This document shows positions 54,055 through 64,000 of a DNA stretch of 64,000 bases, one piece after another. A model generated the notes under the pieces. The model saw only the letters and a program-made list of their open reading frames with translations. It did not search any database and was not told the origin of the DNA. Origin of the DNA: Zoroaster sp. YZ-2022. Taxonomy: Eukaryota; Echinodermata; Asteroidea; Forcipulatida; Zoroasteridae. Each line of letters opens with the position of its first letter. The stretch's first letter is position 1. A program made the position numbers and the translations under genes. The stretch covers positions 18,682,485 through 18,746,484 of the forward strand of contig CM055820.1 of NCBI GenBank assembly GCA_029582265.1, written 5' to 3'.

Positions 54055-55331
54055 ATGGCTAATAATACGTACGGAGATGTGCTGGATCCATACAGAAGAA
54101 TAAGAGAACCTCGAGGTATGAAAAGAATGCGTCAAAAAGTCGTCATTACAAACAATCCGAGCACCATTAACGAAAATCAATTGTTGACGGTTCGTTTTCC
54201 AAATTTAGGAGTGAACGACGTTATCGTCCCGAATACAGCTAGATTGGCTTTCAATATAGAACTCGTTTCGGCGGATGATGAAAATGTAACGTTGGTACAA
54301 AACATTGGTAGAGCTATCGTAAAACATATAATTATTAAAATGAAAGGAAATGAAATATTTAGTTTAGACGACGCGGATGTGTTCAATTGTTACAAGGACG
54401 AATGGTTGACCAAAGATCAACGCGAAAATTTAGCGTATCAAGGAATCGAAGACGCAAACGTGACTAAAATAAGAATGAACGCTAACGATAAGGATTTAGG
54501 TGGTAACGGAGGAAAAGATAAAGCTATCGCGGATACGTATAAAAATAGATATTACATTCCGCTAGATTTTGAATTGTTGACCGATCATCAACCTTACTAT
54601 CAGTCGGGCATCGGAGATCGATTGACTTACGAACTCGTGTTTAATAAATTTTCTAACGTGATTAAAACCACCGACGATAACGCAAAATATATCATAAGCG
54701 GAATTTCTTTAGAATTTGAGGTCGTTCATATGCCAGAACTCGCTCGAATGATTAAAAATCAATACAGCAATAGAATTAGTATATTGTTTGATCGCGTACT
54801 GAGACAGAGCGTGACTCCGTTAAACAAACGCGATACGACGTGGAATATAAATTTAAATACCCCAGCAAAAAGTATGAAAGGAATATTGTTTTATTCAGAG
54901 AACCCGCCGCGAAAGAAAGCAATAAATTTTATAATCCAAAAATTTACAAAGTTTCGATCACGATCGAAGGCGTTCCCAATCAACTCTACGCGCACGGAAT
55001 GAAAAGGTATCAACATTGGGAAGAGATTTCAAAATATTTCGGCGATTCGAAACAACAACACGCTATACAAGTCGTACAAGCTCTAAATTTATCGAATGTT
55101 AAACCAGCTGATTATTTACTAAATCGATACGGTTTATTTTTAGATTTAAGAACGAGCGTCGACAATAAAATACACGGAAGCGGAAGACGAGTACAAAACT
55201 TGAGCGAAGGAATAACCATTCAAATTGAAAAAGAAGCTGAATCTGCGGGCGAACTAAACATGTACACTTTTATTATCATGGACGCGCAACTAAACATAAG
55301 AAACGGGCGTTTTGAATCTGTTGATTATTAA
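54055..55331 (+). pseudogene. Major capsid protein-like gene, one frameshift (Element B)
   Basis: Starts MANNTYGDVLDPYRR. Reads VVITNNPSTINENQLLTVRF, VPNTARLAFNIEL, NIGRAIVKHIIIKM, SLDDADVFNCYKDEWLTKDQ, KNRYYIPLDFELLTDHQPYY, GDRLTYELVFNK and ISGISLEFEVVH, then loses frame in a T run near 54893 and resumes with FREPAAKESNKFYNPKI, VSITIEGVPNQLYAHGM, NKIHGSGRR and FIIMDAQLNIRNG to 55331. About 425 codons in two beta-rich halves, matching the double jelly-roll capsid proteins of Polinton/adintovirus-type elements in gene order and motifs. The single lesion could be real or an assembly error. Confidence 0.85.
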
Positions 55332-55349
55332 TACTAATATTAAAAGAAA

Positions 55350-55970
55350 ATGTTGCCTAAATATCCACACGCCGCGTTAATTTGTGGCCAAACGGGATGC
55401 GGAAAAACCGAATTTGTTTTAGACTCGTTACAAAAAGAATATTTAAATCATTTTGAAAGGATCGTTATATTATGTCCCACTATCGGTGACAACGAAACTT
55501 ATCAAAATAGAAAATGGATTTGGAACGACGAGCGAGTACTCGTTGATGATTTAAAAGATTATACGTTAAACAAAGCGATAGAAATATATAGCGAGGTTCT
55601 CAAAGGATATGAGACGTTGTTTATTATTGATGATTGTAGCGCAAACAAACAGTTGCATTATAAAAAATACAACGAGAATAATAAATGTATGATTACCCAA
55701 TTAGCTTTTAGCGGAAGGCATGTTAAACACAGCTGCTGGATTCTTTCTCAAAAATATAATAGCGTATTAAAAGATTTTAGAGAACAACTCAAATGGGTGT
55801 GTTTATTTTATTGTAAAGATAGAGACTCGTATGAGAATTGTTTGAGAGAAAATGATGTCGTACCTACGAAAGAGTTGAGAATGGAAATTCATGAAAAATT
55901 AAAACAAGTTAAACACCGTAAATTAATTTTAAAAACAGATCAACCTACCGGTTATGAAATACGTGACTAG
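55350..55970 (+). CDS. A32-like genome-packaging ATPase (Element B)
   Basis: 206 residues, intact. Walker A GQTGCGKT (13-20), Walker B LFIIDD (90-95), then QLAFSGRH, SCWILSQKYNSVL and FREQLKW, the conserved block after Walker B in packaging ATPases of the FtsK/HerA superfamily (poxvirus A32 group). Compact size is usual for Polinton-type elements. It lies 18 bases after the capsid gene, so co-expression with it is likely. Expected to drive DNA into the capsid. Confidence 0.9.
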   Translation: MLPKYPHAALICGQTGCGKTEFVLDSLQKEYLNHFERIVILCPTIGDNETYQNRKWIWNDERVLVDDLKDYTLNKAIEIYSEVLKGYETLFIIDDCSANKQLHYKKYNENNKCMITQLAFSGRHVKHSCWILSQKYNSVLKDFREQLKWVCLFYCKDRDSYENCLRENDVVPTKELRMEIHEKLKQVKHRKLILKTDQPTGYEIRD

Positions 55971-56119
55971 GTAGGTTGAGCAATTACCCATAGGTCGTTG
56001 AGCAATTACCCATAGGTCGTTGAGCAATTACCCATATGTCGTTAGCAATTACCCGTAGGTCGTTAGCAATTACCCGTAGGTCGTTAGCAATTACCCATAG
56101 GTCGTTGAGCAATTACTCG
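55970..56119. repeat. Minisatellite with GAGCAATTACCC core (Element B)
   Basis: Seven copies of a 20-22-bp unit, (G)AGCAATTACCC(A/G)TAGGTCGTT, between the ATPase stop and gene K. The TAGGTCGT core is shared with the Element A array at the same place. Confidence 0.95.
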
Positions 56120-56156
56120 TTAATTTTACTAATTTTCTTATAAACACTTATAATAA

Positions 56157-56783
56157 ATGCAAGAAGTTGCTAAAATATTATCCGAAAATCCATCTATGTT
56201 ACACTCTACGTCTGTCGAGAATCGTGTTAATATAAGCGAAGACACGCAGATGTTAAAACAAAAGCTACGAGATAAACGTCTTTTATCGGTTGTAGCGGGA
56301 GGAGACTCTAAAAAGTTTTTCGGCAAAGAGTAAAGCGTTAACGATATTGAGTCATTATCTACGGAAGAGCGTGATGCATTACACACGCAATACGAAACCA
56401 AATTGGGTCGCGATATAACGCAAAGTTTAGGCAGTGCCATTCTAACGTTATACGTTAAATTATTAGGACTCGGTTTAAATCGCGTTGATTTATACGGTTA
56501 TAGTTTTGAAATTGATAATGAAGGTAAATTAATTACAGATTTAGAAAAAGATCCATTCATTTCGAGCATGCTTAGTACCATAGCGTGCGAAATATACTAC
56601 AAGTACGGTATGTTAGTTGCGCCGCTCAGTGCAACTCTAATTATGGTAAAACATTTAAAAAGAAAAGAAGAATCTTGTATAGATAATAAATGCGATGGAA
56701 ACGAATGCACAACCGGAACAGACGCAAGTTGTACCAAACGAGAATGTACAACCAACGAGGGTAGTAACAAAACCACCGACTAA
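56157..56783 (+). pseudogene. Conserved helical protein K (Element B)
   Basis: Starts MQEVAKILSENPS; a TAA stop at 56331-56333 follows GGDSKKFFGKE; the same frame then reads through DIESLSTEERD, GRDITQSLGSAILTLYVK, GKLITDLEKDPFISSM, CEIYYKYGMLVAPLS and KHLKRKEES to 56783. The break falls at the same protein position as the frame change in Element A, so the two halves might be two products. The last 89 bases overlap gene L in a different frame. No family recognised. Confidence 0.6.
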
Positions 56784-57093
56784 AAAGGAAAAAAAAAAAA
56801 ACAGAGTCGCGGCTGGTAAAAAACTCGCCGAACTTAATAAAAAGAAAAAACAAGAATTAAAAAAAGGTGCTCAACACGCGTTAACGCAAAGCGTAACACC
56901 ACAGAGTGAAACAACAAGCTCCAACAACAACTACTACTATATCGCTATTGCTTTGTTCGTTGGAGGTTTAACCGCTTACTACTTTTTAAGCGGCTCTAAC
57001 GAAAAGCCTAAAGACAGAGATGGATGGAATGACAGAGTGGATAGTAAAGTTGCATCGCCAACGAGAGAACCCACCGTTTTAGAAATGGAATAG
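56695..57093 (+). CDS. Basic-hinge single-pass membrane protein L (Element B)
   Basis: 132 residues, intact: Gln/Thr/Pro-rich N-terminus, a very basic stretch (PTKKEKKKN, KKLAELNKKKKQELKK; about 28-58), a polar linker, one transmembrane segment (YYYIAIALFVGGLTAYYFL, about 79-97) and an acidic tail. The first 89 bases overlap the end of gene K. The basic stretch next to a membrane anchor could bind DNA or act as a targeting signal. Homolog in Element A (22817-23180) has decayed. Confidence 0.65.
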   Translation: METNAQPEQTQVVPNENVQPTRVVTKPPTKKEKKKNRVAAGKKLAELNKKKKQELKKGAQHALTQSVTPQSETTSSNNNYYYIAIALFVGGLTAYYFLSGSNEKPKDRDGWNDRVDSKVASPTREPTVLEME

Positions 57094-57124
57094 CAAAACA
57101 TTATTATATTTAACTAATATAAAT

Positions 57125-57358
57125 ATGGACACGAAAGGAATAGCCAATTCAGCTTATCACAGCGCCGTTATGACTCTTTTAGTCGTTTTATACAGCATGT
57201 TCGGTGAAAAGATATTTAAAATAAAACCGGCCGATTTAGGAAAATTAGATATAAAAGATGGGTTAAAGCTCACTACGGTCGTTGCCGTGGGTGGTGTTAC
57301 ACAAATGTGGTTAGTTAAACAAGGAATTTTGCCGAGTAATGTTATGAATTCTGAATAA
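57125..57358 (+). CDS. Two-helix small membrane protein M (Element B)
   Basis: 77 residues: first hydrophobic segment SAVMTLLVVLYSMFG (about 13-27), a hinge KIFKIKPADLGKLDIKDG, and a second segment LTTVVAVGGVTQMWLV (about 48-63). It ends 22 bases before the integrase start. A remnant occurs at 23182-23292 in Element A. Compact two-helix membrane proteins occur near structural genes in related elements; role unknown, a holin-like or virion membrane role being guesses. Confidence 0.6.
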   Translation: MDTKGIANSAYHSAVMTLLVVLYSMFGEKIFKIKPADLGKLDIKDGLKLTTVVAVGGVTQMWLVKQGILPSNVMNSE

Positions 57359-57380
57359 AATATATTTATAAATATTAAAA

Positions 57381-58373
57381 ATGGATGAGAGAAAGTTACA
57401 AAACGCTTATTATAGTCCTCGGGGATATTACAAAGGTCTAGATGCAATTAATAAATTAGCTAAAGAAACAAAGGTGAATAAAAAAACAGTTTCACGGTGG
57501 GTAAAAAAGCAAGCGTTGTGGCAAATTTATTTACCCTTTCCTAAATATATTCCAAGACCAACTAGTTCAAACAGCAATTTTGAAAAACCGAATGAGGTTC
57601 ATCAAGCGGATCTATTGTTTCTTCCTCACGACATTATAAATAAAAAGACTTACAAGTACGCGTTGACAATTGTAGATGAAGCGAGTAGGTATAAAGAAGC
57701 GGAACCGTTAACAGATAAAACCGCCGTTCAAGTCGGTAACGCGTTTGAAAATTTTTATAAACGTAGCTCGTTAACTTGGCCTAAAATTCTGCAAGTCGAT
57801 CCTGGAAAAGAATTTATGAGTAGCGTTAACGTAACAATGAGTAAACATAATGTAAAAATTCAAAGAAGCGAAGCTGGTAATCATAGAGCGCAGGGTATAG
57901 TAGAGCGATTTAATAGAACGTTAGCAGAAAGATTATTTTCTCATCAATACGCTAAAGAAATAGCGACTGAAAAGAGAAATAGAGAGTGGGTTAAAAGATT
58001 GCCACTGGTTGTAAAAGCGTTAAACAACGAGACGACGCGACTAATTAATTTGAAACCTAAAGACGCGATTAAATTGAGCTCTGTCGAGCAAAATCCAGCC
58101 TCACCCGCGCTTAGCGCAAGCAACGAAAAAAGAATCCCAAACAACAGCGTAGTTCGGTATTTATACGCGCCCGGTGAAGCTGAAAAAGATACGAGACGCC
58201 GAGCGACCGATCCTATATGGAGTATAACAATTTATAGAATATCTAAAACGATAAAAGCTGTGAATCAACCCATATTGTATTATTTAGAAAGAGGTCCCGC
58301 TCGTAGTTTTGTAAGAGAAGAATTACAAATTATCCCTCGAGATACACAAAATCCCCCTATTGTTAAACGTTAA
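57381..58373 (+). CDS. Retroviral-type (rve) DDE integrase (Element B)
   Basis: 330 residues, intact. N-terminal helix-turn-helix-like region (YYSPRGYYKGLDAINKLAKE, TVSRWVKKQ; 10-45). Core: D77 in HQADLLF, D140 in QVDPGKEF, E175 in GIVERFNRTLAE, giving D-x62-D-x34-E, the retroviral integrase spacing. The C-terminal part (about 250-320) is small and beta-rich with PIWSITIYRISKTI and GPARSFVREELQIIP, like an SH3-type tail; no chromodomain seen. This is the Maverick-type integrase family; it joins element ends to host DNA. It ends tail-to-tail against PolB. Confidence 0.93.
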   Translation: MDERKLQNAYYSPRGYYKGLDAINKLAKETKVNKKTVSRWVKKQALWQIYLPFPKYIPRPTSSNSNFEKPNEVHQADLLFLPHDIINKKTYKYALTIVDEASRYKEAEPLTDKTAVQVGNAFENFYKRSSLTWPKILQVDPGKEFMSSVNVTMSKHNVKIQRSEAGNHRAQGIVERFNRTLAERLFSHQYAKEIATEKRNREWVKRLPLVVKALNNETTRLINLKPKDAIKLSSVEQNPASPALSASNEKRIPNNSVVRYLYAPGEAEKDTRRRATDPIWSITIYRISKTIKAVNQPILYYLERGPARSFVREELQIIPRDTQNPPIVKR

Positions 58374-61300
58374 GGTTGCAATGACCGTAAGCGTAAGTAT
58401 CTATTCCGTTTTCTAAAATGTGTTTCTTTGTGTCTAGAGGAGATAGCGATATTTTATTTACTCGCGTTGTATATAATCTATGTTTTTCATGTCTAATAAA
58501 ACTCATAGGGTGATGTAGCGTATTTTTCGGAGATAAAACTTGTTTATATCGGTCGTGTTTAATTTGTTGTTCTAAAACTTGTTTTTAAGCACCTTTAGCT
58601 TTTCTTATTTGTTTTTCGTCTGATAAAAGTATCTAATACATTTTTGGTCTTAAACAAACAACTTCAGAAATTGGCACACCCGCACACTCGTCTTTCATTT
58701 TACCGATCACTTTTTTATTTGCTTCAGAATGTAACAAATGTTGTTGTTTGTAATTTGAAAAGTCGTATAGAGATTTGTTTTTACACAAATCTTTATACAC
58801 GTCTTTAGTTTTAATTTCGAGTAACAAGCTATCCGTATCCGTGTAGATTAACTCACACTCACTGCTGTAGTTTTGTTTCAAATGATTGTAATAAAAATCA
58901 TACATCAAATGCTTAGATAAATCTAGTATGCTCATTCCTACGTAAACTGGGCGGTTGAGAACGAGTTGCTTTTTATGCATGTAAATAGCTACTAGTTCGT
59001 TATCGAAAATCCTAGCCTCAGCAAAATTTGGTTTCGCAATGAGCGCGCGAATTTGATCGTTTGATATTTCGTCGTTTAATCGCTTCAAATTTACGTTAAT
59101 GCGATTTCGTACATTTTCCATCGTTTTACCAAAAACTGAATTGTTCATAAGTTTAAACAAATCTTTTTCAAAATCACTCTTTGCGTCTTTTCTGAGCTGT
59201 GTGTTTAAATCAATGTACGATTTCATCCAACACGATTCGTCAAATTCTAAAACTTTATGAATTTTAGTTAGTTTCATACCGAGTTTTAAATACAATTCTA
59301 AATTACGATAATGAACTACGTAGTTTTTTTTTTCGTATAAATTTGGAACTAATTTTACAACGTTTGGAGCCGATTTGTCTTTTAGCAACCCTTTTTGATA
59401 GTCGCTCATCCATTCTTTCGGCACTTTTAACGACTCTGGCGCGAGTGGAAATGAGTTGTGAGAGTCGTGTAAACTAGTTGGATATTCTAAATCGACTTCT
59501 AAAATGTATCCTTTATTGTTTTTAAATCCCCTTCTTTCAATTTGTTTTTCGCTCAACCATTTAAAATTACCGGTTGGTAAAGGTTGCCTCATCGCGTAGC
59601 CGTATAAATTGTTCGCGTCTAAATACATAATGTAACTCGATGGTTTCGTTTTATCATAATCGGACAAGTATTTATTGTTTGCTTTAGCGTATCGTTTACT
59701 CGCCATACACGTTCCTCCACTAATACCCCTCTCTATAAATAAATGCATGTCAATATCTGTAAACAAATCTAAAGTTTGTTTCGAATGTTTCAATAAAGCG
59801 TCCCAACTCAGACCCGGACTCGTATAATAATTAGCCGGATCTAAATCGTATTGTTTCATGCAAGTAGCGCGAAAGTTTTCAAACACATCCGCCAACAAGC
59901 AAGTATCCGTACGCACGTACAAATCGTGATAATCACCCAAGTTTTTACAATCAAACCTGTTGAAAACGTTCTTTGCGTGCTCGTATTGTTCTTCAGTAAT
60001 GCGACTATCGTTTAGACTACTATAAAAAGACGCTTGCGCGGGAAGTTGAGTTTCTTTGAATTTTTCGAAACTATCCATGTACTCGTAAGGATAAATACCC
60101 TTGCTTTTTAACAGATTAAATTTTTCTAAATCTGGTTCAAGTTTGATTGTAATCGGAAAAGAATCGTTTGATTTTACGAGTTTATCCAACGACGCCAATA
60201 AAAATTGAGCGCTGTCTATAAACCGTAGTTGATTAATACTAAAAGAAATATACTTTTCGATATTGTTTGCGATACACGTTAAATTTCCTTTCGTTTTACC
60301 CGCAGCCTGCATAATGAGATGAGAATCGTAGCCTCGAAAATTATGAAATACGACCGGAATAACAGTTTCGTCTGGTTTTAAACTCAGTTTTAAATTGCAA
60401 CAGTTGTGCGCCGCGCCTCGATATTTTCCGGTAATGTGACAATGATCGCGTACTTTTGCAAACTTGTTGTCAACGTCTCTAAAAAATGCCTTTTCGCATA
60501 TCCAACACTTGCTCGTAGAGTTGTAATCTTCTACATCTTCTTCCGTCATTATTATTTTAAGAGGATTTTTAAATATCTCGTTAATGGTTTTTGATTCTTT
60601 TTCTAATTCAGTTAAAAAATGTTTAGCCGCATCTTCTCCCCTGTACGTACAGGGAGAACTACTTTCACCGTCGCAACGAACGACTACGTACGAATAACCG
60701 CAAACAACGTGTTCTTGTAGTTTTTCAGTGTTGGTAGAGTTTTGATCGACAATCTTTTTAATAATGCTTTCAAAATCGGCGTATATTACGAATGGAACTC
60801 GCATCTTTTTATGAAAATTTATAAATTTAACCTTATCGTTTTTACCCTTTTCTGGCATCACAACCGTCGTTGGTCTGTCGTTTATTCCCTTACACATTTC
60901 TACGTGATTTTCGAGAAACGTTTCTGTAGAAAAACCTTGTAAGCATCTCAAACAAAAATGTTTACGTTCTTTATGTTCCGTTTGATCAAAAAGTAATTTA
61001 TTCATGTTTTTAATCCAAACGTAGTGAGATTTAGCTTCTTTATGAATCAATAGTAAATTTATGCGATCTAGTTTCGCGGGTTGTTCGCTAAGTTTGTAAA
61101 CAAGTATCGTTTTTGACTCACAACCAAAAACGTTTATCGCTATATCGTTTTGTTTTTCTACTAACTTGATCTGATTAATCGGCGTTGGTGCTTCGATATT
61201 GTTAAAATTTAAACCATCAATCGTTGGATATTTACTCATTCTTTGGGGATCTTTGCAAGTTGGAAAAAGAGCGCTGCGCAGCGCCCATCGCAGACAATTA

Positions 61301-62120
61301 TCGTCGTTGTTTTTTACGTTGATGCACGCTGTTTTATTTTTTATATAGTCGCATAGCTCTATATAACTACCGCCTTTTAGAGGTTGATACTTGCTAATTC
61401 TAATGTTCATATCAACGATACGATCTATTTCCCACCCGCTACCCTCTCTCGTATATTTTTCTAAAGCTTCAGCAATTTGTGAAAAAACATCATCAAGTAC
61501 ATTTTCGATGTTGTCTAAATCTAATAAAACAATTTGTTTATTGTTATGAAAATTTGGTTCGGCTTCATCAATTGTGCTATTTTGTTTTTCTTTAAGTAAT
61601 TTAATTCGTATATATATATCATAAACTTGCACGCGTTAAATTCTTTCAAGTCTTCGCGTAACTTGGCAATAATCTTTGGTTTTACCGCTTGTGAAAAAAT
61701 GTTTAAATCTTTTTCTTTGCTGTGATTCGGTGGAACGACCATTCTTCGTTCGCGTAAATATTTTCCACCGTCGATTGGTGGGTTAAATCTCAACTCTGCT
61801 TCTTGCCCGTAAAACCTTTTAATAGCATCGATGTAGTCTTTTTTTATCAACTGCGCTTTTTTACCTGAGCCGCGTTGAGGTAGCTCAATATTTTCAACAT
61901 TTATACGCTCTTTCAATTCGGTTAAATTGAATTTATACAATGGTTTTGGTTTTTGTTGTTTTAAATAATTTTTCACATATTCGTAATAAACGCGTTTATT
62001 AATTTTACCCTTGTTGTTTGGAAATATACGTATTGGTACTTCTCCAAATCTACTGGGTGGTCTATGTTCTTTCACAAAATCTTGTAACTGTCCCAATGTC
62101 CATTTTGATAAATATGCCAT
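58363..62120 (-). pseudogene. Protein-primed-type family B DNA polymerase (Element B)
   Basis: Start MAYLSKWTLGQLQDF (62120) inside the right terminal repeat; N-terminal SAP-like helices and ELPQRGSGKKAQLIKKD. An extra TA in a TATATA run near 61610 shifts frame. The following 999-codon frame has a zinc finger (HFCLRCLQG, ~225-247), exo I YADFESI (D286, E288), HNH-like [17 protein letters not shown] (~394-410), exo [11 protein letters not shown] (~430), exo [13 protein letters not shown] (~568), motif [11 protein letters not shown] (~671), motif [11 protein letters not shown] (~830) and motif C YTDTDS (930-935). A stop after RPKMY (58633) and another near 58585 cut the C-terminus, which continues in conserved form to 58363. 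Motifs are otherwise complete. Confidence 0.92.
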
Positions 62121-62343
62121 TCTCTCTAATCAATATATATTTAGAAAATAAAAAACGAAAAAATAAATTTAAAAAACGTGAAGTATTTAGTTTTCTGCTA
62201 AAAAAATAAAAACCTATAGGTACCCAGATAATTTGTTTTAAAACAGTAGGTCTGTTTTGCGACTTTGTTAAAATCCCCTATAGGTACCCAACGAATTTGA
62301 TTTTTTGGGAAGGTGCGCTGGGACCCCCATCTACCATACTACT
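62118..62343 (-). repeat. Element B right terminal inverted repeat with promoter
   Basis: Mirror of 45209-45431, ending CCATACTACT, with both GGGTACC motifs and the PolB ATG at its inner edge. Confidence 0.85.
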
Positions 62344-62348
62344 CCTGG
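62344..62348. repeat. 5-bp target site duplication of Element B, right
   Basis: CCTGG, identical to 45204-45208. Confidence 0.8.
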
Positions 62349-63706
62349 TTATATACAATCTTTAGACTGTCCGAAAGAATTTGGAAATGCTAAGAGTCCA
62401 TTTATGCAGGGGTATATGCCCCGTTCATTGAGTTACACACTGCCAGCTGTCGACTGGTACACTCCTGTAACGATGTACCTGGATCGCCCGCGCGCTGAGT
62501 TACCCCTATGACAATGCTTTTTCAATTCCCAGGTCCCCTGTGAGTGTTCGCTGTAGGCCCCTGGCAGTTTTCAATGTAGGCCCCTGGGAGCTTTCTCTGT
62601 GTGCCCTTTGATAGATCGTTGCCCCTCTGTTGATGCCGTGTGTCCCCTCTTTTTCGATACCCATAATGCGCCCCTGGCCTCATGCAGGATACTTTCCAAA
62701 TGGAGTAACCTGTGAGCCCGGAAGTTTTACACAAGGAAACCCTGTACATGTCATGTAAACTATACTCAACTTCCACAGATGGATCTATGAGCTTTTACTG
62801 TGAGCCTATTTGGGGTTTATAGGTACATCACATTCACCTGATAGCTGTAGCTTCTGGTTTGGACTTTGACAATCTTGCTGTCTACAATGTCCCACACGGT
62901 GGCATCGGAAATTTGGCAGGGTCCAAAGGGAAGTGGCTTACGACTTATTAAATTCTGTGGTTAAACAAACATTTTTAAAAGAATAAATGAACAGTTCACA
63001 AGGCTCCCTCTCCCCGCCCCCTTAAAACAAAACCAAACACAAATGCTAAAAACATACACAATTACTTGTACAAGGCTGTGAGGATGCTGTAATCCTCCAC
63101 CAAAGCCCCGGTTGTCGGTTCTGGGAGGGGAGGGGGAAATCATGAGCCCACCTCCAATTGTCCACTCATTTTGTTTTGTACACCCTTACCCCTAATTTAC
63201 CAACAAACAAAACAAAACTCACATGACACATGCACAAAATCATGACAAAAATAAAATAAAATATGATCTTAAAAAACTCTCCTAACCTTACAACTTTAAC
63301 CTCGCTGACAATAATGTTAATCAACTGCAACTTATTTTGTATTTTTGTTGTTTATAAGCTTATTATTAAAATCCTGTAATAATCATGCAGATTAACTATA
63401 CAGCCAATATGGACAAGTAGTGAGACAAATATCAAGGCCCAAGGTTCACAAAAAATCTTTAATCCTAACTCCCTAGACAACAAAGGCAGTTGGAGGATTT
63501 TGAAGGATTTTTGTTGTTCAGTAACAATGCTTACTAGGGAGTTAGGGTTAAACAATGCATTTTATAGCTTCCTCCACCACACCAGAGTATATACCGCACC
63601 CGTACCCCACGCCAGGAGGTTTTCGCTACAGTAAAAGCCCAATAAGAAATGTTTTTCCTACAGTCAAGATTGGTTTATATTCACAAGTAGATTCATATGT
63701 TCTTAC
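62349..63706. other. Host DNA, no gene recognised
   Basis: 62500-62615 repeats the host sequence at 44550-44665 (GTTACCCCTATGACAA, TTCAATTCCCAGGTCCCCTG, GGCCCCTGGGAGCTTTCTC). The rest has no clear feature. If the exon at 63707 is real, this side may be intron. Confidence 0.5.
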
Positions 63707-63870
63707 ATATTTGAGTCCAATGGAAGTGATTGTACCGGGTAATATGTCGATACCATCTGATGCTGGTATTGGGTTCATGTCCGGCTTTGTGATTGCCACT
63801 CGTACCCCTACTTCTTGTCCATGGAGACTTATGTACTCATCCTGTTCGATGAAAAGGGTGAGAGATAGGC
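63707..63870 (-). CDS. DEG/ENaC-family sodium channel exon (host gene, partial)
   Basis: Minus strand: a pyrimidine-rich tract and TTATAG acceptor end at 63871; the exon reads LFIEQDEYI, GQEVGVRVAITKP, DGIDILPGTITSIGLKY, and a GTAAGA donor follows at 63706-63701. The EQDEY...GxxV...PG..TSIGLK pattern is a conserved extracellular stretch of amiloride-sensitive/acid-sensing channels. At 164 bases it is a typical internal exon. No other exon of the gene was found in the window; the neighbours would be expected outside it or in the flanking introns. Channel subtype cannot be told. Confidence 0.7.
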
Positions 63871-64000
63871 CTATAAGAAAGAATAACAAAGGTCAATTGT
63901 TATTAAGGTCAGTTCCAAAGGCCAGTCCGAAAAGCAGTTGTAAAGGCCAGTTACAAAGGTCATTTCCACAGGTCAAATCAAAGGCTAGTTGCAAAAGGTC

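Larger units (their letters stand above)
45209..62343. mobile_element. Element B: better-preserved Maverick/Polinton-like integrated virus
   Basis: 17,135 bp with ~225-bp terminal inverted repeats starting AGTAGTATGG and a 5-bp target duplication. It holds the same collinear gene set as Element A plus a PCNA-like clamp and a short helical ORF at the left end. Integrase, ATPase, late-domain, coiled-coil and small membrane genes are open; the polymerase, capsid and several others have one to three point lesions. Coding DNA is more AT-rich than nearby host DNA. Confidence 0.92.

Overview
The window looks like nuclear DNA of an invertebrate animal, probably a marine deuterostome. This is inferred from decayed non-LTR retrotransposons of the L1/Tx1, Jockey and CR1/L2 types, tRNA-derived SINEs, hAT-type MITEs, many mini- and microsatellites, and one exon that reads as a DEG/ENaC-family channel. 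The species cannot be fixed from sequence alone. Two runs of N (59-558 and 34746-35245) are assembly gaps. Host coding content is very low. The main content is two related integrated virus-like elements of the Maverick/Polinton (adintovirus-like) kind, in the same orientation about 16 kb apart. Element A is 12883-28835 and Element B is 45209-62343. Layout: 1-2240 holds tandem repeats and AGCTGTTTCG hairpins; 2741-9815 holds three dead LINE copies, the last ending in a long ATC microsatellite; 10188-12177 is a 50-bp minisatellite block between 80-bp direct repeats; 12330-12877 is a zinc-knuckle ORF into which Element A inserted, with its other part at 28841-29025; 28841-45208 is repeat-rich (MITE, palindromes, LINE remnant, SINEs, a threefold 0.8-kb tandem array) with one unassigned 163-codon ORF; 62349-64000 is host DNA with the channel exon. 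Both elements start with AGTAGTATG, have inverted repeats (about 315 and 225 bp) that run up to the start codons of the two outermost genes, and are flanked by 5-bp target duplications. Their gene orders match from left to right: Zn-ribbon protein, late-domain membrane protein, two paralogs sharing the N-terminal tag MASIYGP, a conserved structural-type protein, then a divergent promoter, a membrane-anchored capsid-associated protein, a coiled-coil/proline-rich membrane protein, a short membrane protein, a major capsid-like protein, an A32-type packaging ATPase, a minisatellite, small membrane or overlapping proteins, a retroviral-type integrase, and a protein-primed-type DNA polymerase B read inward from the right end. 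In this scheme the integrase inserts the DNA, PolB replicates it (terminal repeats as origins), the ATPase packages it, and capsid plus membrane proteins build a particle. Element B also carries a PCNA-like sliding clamp at its left end, now cut by a MITE. No adenain-type protease was recognised in either element. Both copies are defective: A heavily (deletions, SINE and hAT insertions, active-site changes), B mostly by single-base slips and a few stops. The observations most worth following are the clamp, the paired YPxL/PPxY motifs, a frameshift conserved at the same U-run in both elements, the MASIYGP tag, and a homologous minisatellite at the same place in both.
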